Of a stretch of DNA of 64,000 bases, positions 53,267 through 62,877 are shown piece after piece. This DNA is from Gymnothorax reevesii. Lineage: Eukaryota; Chordata; Actinopteri; Anguilliformes; Muraenidae. The position numbers and the translations under genes were made by a program. A model generated the notes under the pieces. It saw nothing but the letters and a program-made list of their open reading frames with translations, made no database searches and was not told the DNA's origin. Location of the stretch: assembly GCA_029721435.1 (NCBI GenBank), contig CM056581.1, positions 66,353,712 to 66,417,711 of the forward strand, written 5' to 3'. The stretch's first letter is position 1. Each line of letters starts with the position of its first letter.

Positions 53267-54884
53267 CAGTTGTATGCAAAAGTTTGGGCACCTCTGATCA
53301 AAATTTCTGTTACTAACAATAGTTGAGCAAATAGAAGATGAAATGATCTCTTGAGTGGCACAAATTTAAAGATACCACACTTTTGTGGATATTTTAAGCA
53401 GTATTGGTGTATTACTTTTGTTTTGTATAATTCTAGAGCAAAATAAAGAAAATGAGCACCGTGCAAAAGTTTGGGCACCCCAAAAGGTTTGAGCTCTCAG
53501 GTAACTTTGACTGTAGTCTCAGATCGTATTTAGCTTGTTAGGGCTATGGCTTGTTCACAATCATCATTAGGAAAAGGCCAGGTGGCGAAAATTTTGAAGT
53601 TTATAAATACCCAGACTCCTCTAACCTTGGCCCAACAGTCAGAAGCCATAGGGTCCTCTATGCAGCTGTCAAGCTCTCTGAAAATGAAAATAATTAATGC
53701 CCACAAAGCTGGAGAAGGCTATAAGAAGATAGCAAACATTTTTAGGTTGTGATTTCCTCAGTTCATAATGTAATTAAGCAGTGGCAGTCAACAGAAACTG
53801 TAGAGGTCAGCTTGAGGTCTGGAAGACAAAGAAAACTTCCGAAGAAAACAGCTCATCGGATTGCTAGAAAGGTAAATCAAAAAACCCGTTTGACAACAAA
53901 AGACCTTCAGCAAGATTTGGCACACCATGGAGTCATGGAGCACTGCCCTATGGTTCAGCGACACTTGCTTAAATATGACCTTCATGGAAGAGTCATGAGA
54001 AGGAAACCTTTCCTACATCTAAACCATGAAATTCAGCATCAGAAGGTTGCTAATGAACATATGAACAAGACCGATGCATTAAGGAAACAAGTCCTGTGAA
54101 CTGATGAAGTTAAAATAGACGTCTTTGGCTGCAATGAGCAGAGGTATGTTTGGAGAAAAAAGGATGCAGAATTTCATGACATAAACACCTCTCTACCTGT
54201 AAAGCATGTGGTTGGATCGATCTTGCTTTGGGTTTGTGTTGCAGCCAGTGGCACGAGGAACATATCACTGGTCGAAGAAAGAATGGATTCAATTAAATTT
54301 CAGAAAATTCTGGAGGCAAACATCACGCCATCTGTAAAAAAGTTTAAGATGAAAAGAGGATGGCTTCCACAACATGATAATGATCCTAAAAACACCTCAA
54401 AATCCACAACTGACTACCTCCAGAGGTGCAAGTTGAAGGTTTCACCATAGCTCTCATGGTCTCCTACCTCAACATCATTGAAAATCTGTGGATGGACCTC
54501 AAAAGAGCAGTGCATGCAAGGCAGCCAAAGAATCTTGCAGAACTGGAAGCCTTTGAAAAAGAATAATAGGCAAAATCCCCCAAACCAGAATTCAAAAACT
54601 CTTAGCTGGCACCAAAAAGTGTTTACAAGCTGTGATACTAGCCAAAGGGAGTGTTACTTAGCACTGACCATGCAGGGAGCCCAAACTTTTGCTTCGGACC
54701 GTTTACCTTTTCTGCCGTTTTGAAACTGTAAAAGGATGGAAATTAAAAAGTTATCTTGCTGAAAATATAAAGGAAATGTGTCCGCTTTAACTTTATGCCT
54801 TTTGGAGAGCAGTCATCTTTCACTCGCTAAGCTATTCACAGTCACAGAAATTTTGATCTGAGGTGCCCAAACTTTTCCATATAC
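53267..54884 (+). mobile_element. Tc1-g: Tc1 element, degenerate
   Basis: Ends contain TGCAAAAGTTTGGGCACCTC (left) and, inverted, TGGAAAAGTTTGGGCACCTC (right), each followed by (A/T)GATCAAAATTTCTGT. The AAAAGTTTGGGC motif is repeated inside each end (53464 and about 54680), giving the IR/DR form. The outermost bases and the TA duplication are not certain, so limits are good to about 10 bases. Confidence 0.82.
53546..54520 (+). pseudogene. Tc1-g transposase, several breaks
   Basis: Pieces: LKMKIINAHKAGEGYKKIAN (N-terminal helix-turn-helix), then after a shift VIKQWQSTETVEV, RKLPKKTAHRIARKVNQKTR, then a stop before TDEVKIDVFG (first Asp block), VGSILLWVCVAASG, LPQHDNDPKNTSKS (second Asp) and a final shift before SLKICGWTSKE, which stands where the IENLW glutamate block is read in another frame. 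Clearly dead. Confidence 0.8.
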
Positions 54885-54999
54885 TTTAGAGATGTACAGA
54901 ACACAGACAACAATAGGAACATACAGTATACAAACTGCTATGGGAACATACTGTGCTGTGGAAACATACAGGATACACACCATATCAGGGGTGTAAAAA

Positions 55000-55538
55000 C
55001 CATAGACTGTATATAAAGATGGACGAAGCAACCGTGACGTCACCCATTGGTTTCAGCAGACCATTTAGGAAGCCTCTGTTTTAGCAATTTGAATTGCACC
55101 ATTTTGAAACCAGAAGTGATTCCTATTGGATGAGAATTGAATATCCAGGGAGGAGCGAGGGGTGGATCTACGGGTGGATCTGACTGTATCACACAAGGAC
55201 CAGAGGATAGCCTCGCCCCTAAAGTATATACTGGCTTTATCCTTTATTCAAATCTATTTCGGACCATAATTTACAAAAATGAACATCATGATATATCAAG
55301 AGACTTGAAACTTGCGATAGATACCATAAAGATATGTAAAAAATAATTATTTAAACAATAAATCAGGTGAGAAAGTAGGGTCGTTTTATCATATCATTTT
55401 ATTGGATTGAACTTCTTTCTGCAACCACCGACGTCACCATCTGCTGGCCGTTAAATTGAATGCAAATTTTGGAGATTTCCACATTGGCCTCAGTTTCCAG
55501 GCCCGAGTGCTGCGTCCATCCTTTTATACAGTCTGTGG
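55000..55538. mobile_element. 539-bp MITE with CCATAGACTGTATA ends
   Basis: CCATAGACTGTATATAAAGA at the left and, inverted, CCACAGACTGTATAAAAGGA at the right, with TAAAAA directly repeated on both sides (54994-54999 and 55539-55544). No coding sequence. This end sequence is common in fish genomes; the superfamily is left open. Confidence 0.72.
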
Positions 55539-55551
55539 TAAAAATCTGGTG

Positions 55552-55723
55552 CGTAAAAGGCCCAAGGGGCTGCAGGTTTGTAAGCCAAGCTCACCTGATA
55601 CAACTAATTTAATCAACTGATCTAAGCCTGCACAGTTCATTAGTTGTATCAGGTATGCATCTGCTGGGTGATAGAGAACCAGCAGCACCTTGGCCCTTTT
55701 ACAGACCTGTTTGGCACCCCTGC
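55552..55723. mobile_element. Short hAT-like MITE
   Basis: TAAAAGGCCCAAGGGGCTGC at the left pairs with the inverse TAAAAGGGCCAAGGTGCTGC at the right. The outer right end reads, inverted, CAGGGGTGCCAAAC, a typical hAT-type fish MITE terminus. The core has CACCTGATACAACTAATTTA and its partner ATTAGTTGTATCAGGT. Confidence 0.55.
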
Positions 55724-56026
55724 ACTACACTACTCTAGTAACATTCAGAACATACACTGCTATAGGAACATACAGGACGCTACTGTATATCTAATGGAGG
55801 TGCCCAATCAGGTGCATTCGAGGGTCAATGTTACGCAAGTTTTCATTTCAACAAATCATTACAGCTGCTGATTATACCGCTCCTCCTCTCTGCTTGAAAG
55901 TGTGGCAATCTGTGAAATCAGCAGGTGATCTGATTGGTCAGAATGAAAATTTTCACACCCTCCGCCCTCAACGGTGCACGACTGAGCATCACTGATATAC
56001 AGCATGTGTGTTTACATTAGATTTAC

Positions 56027-56101
56027 CTCTAGGTTTGGGAAGGCACCGTCTTGCTTGTTGCCGAACACACCTCCATACACAGTAAAGTCATCTAAGCTCA
56101 G
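56027..56101 (-). CDS. atp6ap1: atp6ap1 exon 3
   Basis: The exon has 25 codons, phase 0 at both ends, with acceptor TGCCCAG and donor GTAAAT. It encodes the highly conserved block [16 protein letters not shown], one of the best markers for Ac45. Placement between exons 2 and 4 agrees with the protein order. Confidence 0.93.
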
Positions 56102-56690
56102 CTGGGCACAACAGGAAAGACAGGAGACAGGTTTGACGACACACACCTTTTCTGCAGTGCATTACATTAACCGTTAGTCCGCTGAGCAAGTTTACCTCCA
56201 CAGTGCAGTACTGCCATATGCTTCTCTACCAAGTTTACCACCATTATAATATTACTTCTCCACTGTTTTTAAGAGTTTCTACTCACAATTTGAACAAATT
56301 ACATTTAACAGGCACAGGCAATACAAGGATTAATATGAGTAAATTCTGCAGATATCTGTAGACTTCACAAATACACGTGTCTCCACCAGATGTGTGTCTA
56401 AAGATAGCCAGCTGTAACTCAGGTTTTCCCCACAAATTTATTCTCCTTGTCGCACAACAGCCAAAATGGCTAAAGTCTTCAGCTGTACGCTGCCTCTTAT
56501 CAGTATGGATGTGGAAATGGCTTCCTGCTGCCTCCACCTGAACAGGAGCAGCGAAAGCTTTCTTCATGGGAACACAACAGAGTATCAAAACATTGATGAA
56601 AAATGTTAGATGTAGAACAGAGATGCATCTTAAAACAGAGATTAATGTCAGAAAAAGAGGTTAGTCACCAATTTGGAGACAAATTAGACA
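56102..56690. other. Intron 2, gene-proximal part
   Basis: Non-coding. No recognisable element between the exon 3 acceptor and the repeat starting near 56690. Confidence 0.35.
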
Positions 56691-57787
56691 ATCTACAGTT
56701 GGGTCGATAAATATTTCAGTATTGGCAACATTATTGCTGTCAAAATATTGACCAAAGGATAATAGACTTAAAATTAAATAATAAATAAGAGTTCTAAGTG
56801 AGGACATTCCACTTCAGTTTCAGAGGGTTACTGATGCCCTGAATGAGAAAAGCTGAGATATATGTTGTGAGTCTTACTGTTTAGTGTCTAATTACCAAAT
56901 TTCAGCCCATTTGGTGCAGAAAAGGCTGAGGTATGAAGTATGAGGCAGGAGGAATAGGCATTTTCATGATAGCTGCCTAATGGCCATAGTGAAAATCTGT
57001 TAAGCACGCCGTGAACAAATTTGGATGTACTCATAGGCAGGAATATCGATGCCAAGTTTCAGTTTTGTTGGCTGCATGGTTTTGAAGAAGGACAGGGTTT
57101 CCCACACATTGTGTGGCGGGCCGCCGCAGAATCAACTCAGACCATCACAAATTGATTCCGCCCCAACACAATTTTCTCTATTGCATTCGTGTAAAGAAGA
57201 AAAAAAAAAAGAAAACGGGTAAAATTAAAAGTAGTGCTATGCTCCCCCTGTCAACAAAAGGAAAGGAATCCCCCCGCTCAACAAAATAAGAAGCAGGAAC
57301 CCCCCCCACACTCAACAAAATAAAAAGCATGTATCCTCCCCCAGTCTGCCACCATACATTGCTTTCTGCTCAGTGAGAAACACTGAAGATGTTCACAGTT
57401 GATAATACTTGGAGGCATGCATAATGACAGAGGTCAAATGAAAGTCGAAATGCACTGCATGACAAAACATGTAGTGTATGTTATGAGGCTCGCTACTTTG
57501 CACCACATCCCGAATTTCAGCTTGATTGGTGCTAAAATGTGTTAGATATAGCAAAAGAAAATATTCGAAAGATGGCTGCCTGGTGACTATACTTGAAATC
57601 AGCTGGGAATGCATTGAACAAATTTTTGTGTGGTCATGGATAGGAACATGCACCTAAAGTTTCAAGTTGATCCACCAGACAATTCTGGAGAAGATGATGT
57701 TTACAGACGAACAACCAAAGAATGACAACAACGGACAAGCATGCCATGACATCAGCCCATCAAAGCTTCGGTCCAGATGGGCTAAAA
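56690..57787 (+). mobile_element. Hairpin-ended repeat (helentron/Pearl-like) in intron 2
   Basis: Two diverged copies of a unit with GATAGCTGCCTAATGGCC / GATGGCTGCCTGGTGACT, GAACAAATTT and AAGTTTCA (56930-57080 and 57530-57690). Then come ACGAAC/ACGGAC words and a terminal hairpin AGCCCATC...GATGGGCT (57754-57783) followed by AAAAA. Between the copies (57098-57360) is unrelated C-rich and A-rich sequence, perhaps a separate insert starting GTTTCCCACACATTGTGTGG. Confidence 0.5.
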
Positions 57788-58656
57788 ATTACTGAGCCAA
57801 AGTAACTAAGGCTAATTTACTTCAGCTAGCCCACCAAATTCAGGCAGTTTGTAGCCAAAGTAAAAATAGTTACACGGCATGGGCAACTACAATATTTTGT
57901 GTCAGCGAAATTAACAACATCTGAATTAGAATATGTCCAAGATAGAAAAAAAATAATGTTAGAGGGTGTTTTGAGACTCTGCGGCATCTAATATCTCCAG
58001 ATCATCAGCTACGGCTAGGCTACTATTGTTATAAATACAAATCAATTCCAATTTGGTCATAAATTGGACATGGACATTGTTCATGCTGATCCCAAGCAAA
58101 GAGTGGGAAACACAAAGCAAACCCTGTTTGCTCCACAAATTCTATTTATTTGCTGGTTTTCTGGTTCGATGGTGACAATGACCGCATCTTCGTTACATGG
58201 TCTCAAAATGTCCGCGTCCTTGCAGCGCCTCTGGCAGTCATAATAATAATCCTTATTATAGATGTGGGAAACAAACTCAATCTTCACACCATAATAATAA
58301 ACATCTTCAAGCCAAAAAATATCAAAGTACAGTATACATTTTTATATTGGTGAACAGTTTTTTCTCTCCAGAATTCCTGAAAGCACGTTTAATACAAAAA
58401 CCCCTTAGATCCACATTTACAGTCAGCACCCCGCGTGCAGCCAACCCCCCACCCCCTGCCCCACATTTAAAAATGAAATTGTGCTAGAGTTGCAGTAGGT
58501 GTCTGTAAATGACTATATTCGATTGCAAAAGTGGAAGGACTATGACTAGGGTCAGGAAATTAGCAATAAATAATGGTTGCTACATGACCAACAGCCAGGT
58601 TCAATGAAAGAACAGCTGTGAATAGCTGAAGCTGTTGGCAGTGAAGCCCTTCTTAC
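57788..58656. other. Intron 2, exon 2-proximal part
   Basis: No gene or assignable repeat. Contains short AATAAT runs near 58240 and a C-rich patch near 58445. Confidence 0.35.
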
Positions 58657-58783
58657 CTTCTGCTGCAGGAAGAGCAGCACGTTGTGCGGGGCACCGCTGA
58701 GGGCAGCAGTCAGGTGGGACACAAGCTCAGGACTGGACACAACATGGCCCAATGCTGGGGGCTCCACAGAGCCCAGTGGTGCA
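58657..58783 (-). CDS. atp6ap1: atp6ap1 exon 2
   Basis: The exon is 127 nt: one base completing the exon 1 glycine codon plus 42 codons ending NVLLFLQQK. The acceptor follows a TTGTGTTTCAG tract and the donor is GTAAGA. The segment corresponds to the N-terminal luminal part of Ac45, where the family has a conserved NVLLFLQ(D/Q)K block. It ends in phase 0, as exon 3 requires. Confidence 0.92.
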
Positions 58784-60891
58784 CTGAAACACAAGCCATA
58801 CAGGTCATTCCCAGTGAGAGCACCAGCATTAATTACAACTTCTGAGGCCATGGTCCCAGAATTGACTCATATTGCAGTATTTTTCAATCCTAAAGGCCGA
58901 GTGAAGAACAATTTATTTCAGTTCAGTATCTCCATCCATTGAGATGTCATTGGGTTGTGTCTATCAAAAAAGGCTTTCCATCCCGACACAAAGATAGGCA
59001 GACAAGTTTTAAATTTTTCTAGCTTGATAGGACCCTCTCCGCTGAGACTCAGCAGCTAAAATGCATAGGATCTGAGAGCAACAGATAGGTATGAGTCATC
59101 TCACATTCTGGCCTTCCATAGCCTGGCCCTCCAACGGTTCACCCCAAGTGAGATTATGGTTTCAGACAATATCCAGTACAATACACAAATCCTGAGTAAA
59201 ATAGCCAAATGCAAAAATTTGTCAATTCGTCTCTATTTTTCATTTGTTTTCCATGCATGAAAACAACATGTAAGCAATCTGTGAGAGCACACCTTTTTTT
59301 AAACCCCCATAAAATCGGATGAAGTGCTGGTGTGAAAACATTTTTTTCTGAATTTGACACAAAGGGCAAAAATACTAAAATTTGAGCTAATTCTGAGATC
59401 ATGGCTTTGGGAGCTGTAGTGATGAAATAATACACATAGGCTAATAGGCTAGTACTCAGCAAAACACTGGAACAAGAAGCTATATGCCTGCCCAGAGGGG
59501 CATGATATATCTGCCCAGTAGGTCACTGTCACCATGAGCTGTATAACAGCCAAGAGGGACACTGACTGTACACCTGCCCAGTCATACAAGGAACCACTGC
59601 ATGTGATCCAGCTCAGAAAAGCACTGAAACCACAAGTCATATTATTATTTCAGGAAGCCTATATACACAAGCCTTGCAAATTGCAATATACTACTGCTCT
59701 ATTCATCAATAAGCTGCACAAGCGAGGAAACCAACAGCAGCACTACAGAGGAATACAATGGCAGCGACTAGGCGAGCCACAGCAGCAATACGCGAGCTGC
59801 AGCACTGAGGTGCTGAACGGACAGCGCTCGAGAACACGAGCAGCCCTTTAACACAGTCGGATGTCGAACAGTCTGCAAGCAGTGTAATCACAGTGAACGT
59901 TACACAGGCATGGCAAAATTGACAGCTTGCCTCACTAATGCAGGTAATTCAACAAGGAAATGCAAGACAAAACGTATACACTCACAAATAGACGGTGCAA
60001 CCGCTCGGACCAACAGGAATCGTGACCACACCACCCTACCCTCACATATGCCTACATGGTGCATGTGACTATGTTCATGTTCTTTTTGCTCTCTGTTTGC
60101 AGTAATATATCACTCTCGATGTATGAGGCATATGCGGCAGTTGAAGAGGGACTAGATGAATAAGGCCGAAGATAAAACCATGGTTTTCATGGGTAAAACG
60201 GACGAAGGACAACAGAACAATGGCACTTTACGACAGAATTATTTTGTGGTCATACGTAAACATTGCTTAATTCCCAAACAACCTATCAGGGTCACATGGG
60301 AGTGGTTCTTTGCTGAAAATGCATTCGCCCAAGATCAATTGATTCGAATTATCTGAGAATTACACAAATTTGAAGGAATCAAGTGTAAGGTGACAATGCT
60401 GTTGACACGCATTTAATGTCACATTCTGAAACAGCGGTTCCTCGTCATGTTCCCGAAGCACTGTGCTTTTTAGGGCTTTGCCCATTTTAAATGTTATATA
60501 TATATTTTGTCTAATTCTTCGCTTAATTTCGTAACGGCGCTGATATAAAATGCGGTAGGCCTCCATAGGCCAATATATTTGGCTAGCGGTGGAGCTACAC
60601 AGCGACCTTCAACAGGGAATTATGTCACTCAACTAATGGCTCATATATATTTCAGGCGATTAACTTCGCCGTTCTATTATGTATGCTATAGCCTCGATCA
60701 AATTCATAAACACTAGCTTGCCACTCACTGAAATAATGTTTTCGCAATGGTTGGTTTGGAAAACTGAAGAGCTGACGATACAGCCAGAGGGCTCACCTGA
60801 TAAACTAGCCGAATGGCGAACGCTTCCGCTGTAAAATTACCGCTAACTGATGATGATACCAAGCAAATTACATAAATAAATATTTGCTCAC
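58784..60891. other. Intron 1
   Basis: 2.1 kb without a recognisable transposon or exon, the only long intron stretch here that looks mostly free of them. At 60165-60178 the plus strand has GGCCGAAGATAAAA, the same 14 bases that follow the start codon of exon 1 on the minus strand (60998-61011). Confidence 0.4.
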
Positions 60892-61013
60892 CCGCCGCTG
60901 GACCATATTATCAGCGGTACCTGGTCGCTGCAGAATCCGGACAGAAATAAACAATGAAAAACTGCACAGGTATACGCCGTGAATCTAACGCGGTGCATTT
61001 TATCTTCGGCCAT
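60892..61013 (-). CDS. atp6ap1: atp6ap1 exon 1: start codon and signal peptide
   Basis: The ATG at 61013-61011 has a good context (A at -3, G at +4). The exon gives 40 codons plus 2 nt. The first 29 residues form a signal peptide: a short basic N-terminus (KMHRVR) and a hydrophobic stretch (AVFHCLFLSGFC). The mature protein would begin near DQVPLIIWSSGG, which matches the conserved N-terminus of Ac45. The donor is GTGAGC at 60891-60886. The split glycine codon (GG plus T) is completed by exon 2. The exon is too short to stand out as an ORF and was found by its VPLIIWSS motif. Confidence 0.88.
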
Positions 61014-61130
61014 CTTCGGGAATGAATCCGGCTACGGTTCAGCGAAGACAGAGCTGGATTACTGCGCGACAAAGTAGCGGGTGATCAGTTTCTCTTATGG
61101 CGAGTCCCTTGATCGATGAAGGGTTTTAAG
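61014..61130 (-). promoter_or_regulatory. CpG-rich 5' flank of atp6ap1 (candidate promoter/5' UTR)
   Basis: About 120 bases directly upstream of the start codon hold roughly a dozen CpG dinucleotides, clearly denser than the AT-rich surroundings. No TATA box lies close by; a TATAAT-like string about 150 bases upstream is weak. A CpG-type, TATA-less promoter is usual for V-ATPase genes. The transcription start cannot be read from sequence. Confidence 0.4.
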
Positions 61131-61934
61131 TTAGGTCCCTCGTCGATTGTGGAGTGATTATATGTCCGTTACATCTTCTCTAATATTAATTCGGGCCACC
61201 TTTCTTGGCAGTCATACGAAAGACTACTTGACTCCTCAAGGGCGTTTTGCCACACTTATAGGCCAACTGTAACGAAACAACGATTAACATATTTCCGTTC
61301 CTTAGATCTCATTCATCGTATGATACACAACGTTTTCATGCCAGAACTCACTGTTCCGCATCTTGTCAATGTCAATGAACGTGTGACTTGTCAACGAAGA
61401 TCAACGTAATGTTGTTCCAACACGTTTTAACGTATTGGAACAACATTATGTCTTGTCAATTTAATCAAGTCAGTTGCAATTTTTCCTGAGATTAATCTTT
61501 CATTTGAGGCCAGAGGTAGGCCTAATTATTAAAATTGTAATAACCATACACACTAATCAGATGCAAGTTTAAAACCATCACCTGCATAATATAGTAAAGG
61601 CCCCCATTGTGCTGTCGAAACAGCTCTATCGGACTGATGTCACTTGAATTCCCAAACTCGGGGTTTCCCAGCAAAACATGTCTTGAGTATCAAACTCCCT
61701 GCACCAGCTCGTCTTCATCAGTTCATGCCGATGCTGCCTCTACCCAGGTAAATGGTGCACGCAAACTAGGCTGAAGCACATGATGTAAAAGACAGTGGGA
61801 CGTACTGGACCAGGCAACCATCTTCAGCTGCTCCAAGGTCCAGATCGAAAGCTAAGATTCCCATTGGGGGCAGTTTTAGAGGTGGACCGTGGACGGGAGT
61901 TAGAAGTGACCACTTTGACTGGCCAGCAAGCTAA
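61131..61934. other. Upstream flank with a short perfect-type hairpin
   Basis: No gene seen. At 61407-61448 the arms TAATGTTGTTCCAACACGTT and AACGTATTGGAACAACATTA pair over 20 bases with one mismatch and a 2-base loop. Confidence 0.4.
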
Positions 61935-62020
61935 AAAAGTCAAGTCATTTATTTTTATAGCACATTTAGAAACAACAGGGGCTGAGCTAAAGTGCTGAAC
62001 AAAAAGTTAGCTAAGGGGTC
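61935..62020 (+). repeat. Dispersed fish repeat (ATAGCACATTTA type)
   Basis: AAGTCAAGTCATTTATTTTT, then ATAGCACATTTAGAAACAAC and CTAAAGTGCTGAACAAAAAG. This is the familiar fish repeat with TATAGCACATTTAAAAC and AAAGTGCTG words; its class is not assigned. Confidence 0.5.
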
Positions 62021-62500
62021 ATAACAAGGACAGTAAGACACTAGATTAAGCATGGCTATTTGTGGCAAAAGACAACAACAGCAACAAAAGTAAATGAAAT
62101 AAAATAAAAATAAAATAAAATCAAGTAAGACCAGACATCAGTCTGAATTAAAAGCAAGTGAGAAAAAATAGGTCTTAAGATTGCAATACAGATGCAATGC
62201 AGAGTAAGATCCAGTGTGTGTTGTAACACATTCCTTACATTGAAAATATTGAAATTCTCAGCAACTTGTGCCACATTTGCTCCTCTGTCAGTTTGGACCA
62301 GATGGGATAGCCTTCATGGCCCTCCTGCATGAATGAGCCTTGGGCGCCCAAAAACCCGTCGCCAGATCATGGTTTGTCCTTCCTTGTACCAGTCAGTAGG
62401 TACTCACATTCATGGACAAGGAGCCCCCAGAAGTCATGCTACTTCAGGTATGTTCCAATCTAATTCACTCGTTAGGCCCTCGGAAAAGTTGTTCAGTTCC
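62021..62500. other. Upstream flank, no assigned feature
   Basis: AT-rich, including AAATAAAATAAAAATAAAAT (about 62096-62117). The stretch CATGAATGAGCCTTGGGCGC (about 62328) resembles a dispersed vertebrate repeat but was not classified. Confidence 0.3.
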
Positions 62501-62560
62501 CATTTCTAGAGAGAGAAGAAAATCCGCACACTGTTGCTGCTCACCGATTTATTAAACACA

Positions 62561-62590
62561 ACGTTTGGACCTCACACGGTCTTTGTCAGG
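62561..62590 (-). ncRNA. Hammerhead-like motif in the Penelope 3' region
   Basis: On the minus strand CCTGACAAAGACC, a six-base loop GTGTGA, then GGTCCAAACGT. Layout matches the motif at 23675-23707 (CTGANGA-like word, stem, (G/C)AAAC), but two core positions differ from the ribozyme consensus (CTGACAA, CAAA), so it is probably inactive. Confidence 0.35.
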
Positions 62591-62877
62591 TGTATGTGTC
62601 TGTGTCTGTCTGAGTGACAGTTCTTTTATAGAACAGGAAGGGGCGGGCTTAGTGTCAGGTGAAAAACATCAATGTTCCACAACCCCAACAAGTCAGAAAA
62701 CAAACACTTAATAATATACAATGACATGTATTGAAAGACAAGAATAAAGACAAGTATAAAACCCACGTAGTGAAAAAAATATATATACATATCACCAGTA
62801 CCAGTGTAGTTTCACCGGATAAAAACAAAAATATACAAAAGTAATGGGAAACATTACTACCCAAATTCAGAGTCATC

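Larger units (their letters stand above)
17128..61013 (-). other. atp6ap1: atp6ap1 gene body, exons 1-8 (3' end beyond window)
   Basis: Eight short open segments on the minus strand, each flanked by AG and GT, join in phase into one reading frame that follows vertebrate V-type ATPase subunit S1 (ATP6AP1, Ac45) from the signal peptide into the second half of the luminal domain. Recognisable blocks in order are [61 protein letters not shown] and LVLNYENILG. Ac45 is a type I membrane glycoprotein of the Vo sector that helps assemble and sort the proton pump in the secretory and endolysosomal system. The C-terminal exons with the membrane anchor are not in the window. Coding sequence is 962 nt over 43.9 kb. 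Introns 1 to 7 are about 2.1, 2.6, 4.7, 11.9, 0.8, 7.4 and 13.5 kb, and most of that length is repeats. No stop or frameshift is seen in the exons. Which fish paralogue (a or b) this is cannot be decided here. Confidence 0.92.

Noticed and set aside
59706..59891. Minus frame with a hydrophobic segment, considered as atp6ap1 exon 1
   Set aside because: It has no VPLxxWSS motif and no suitable donor in phase; the true exon 1 was found at 60892-61013.
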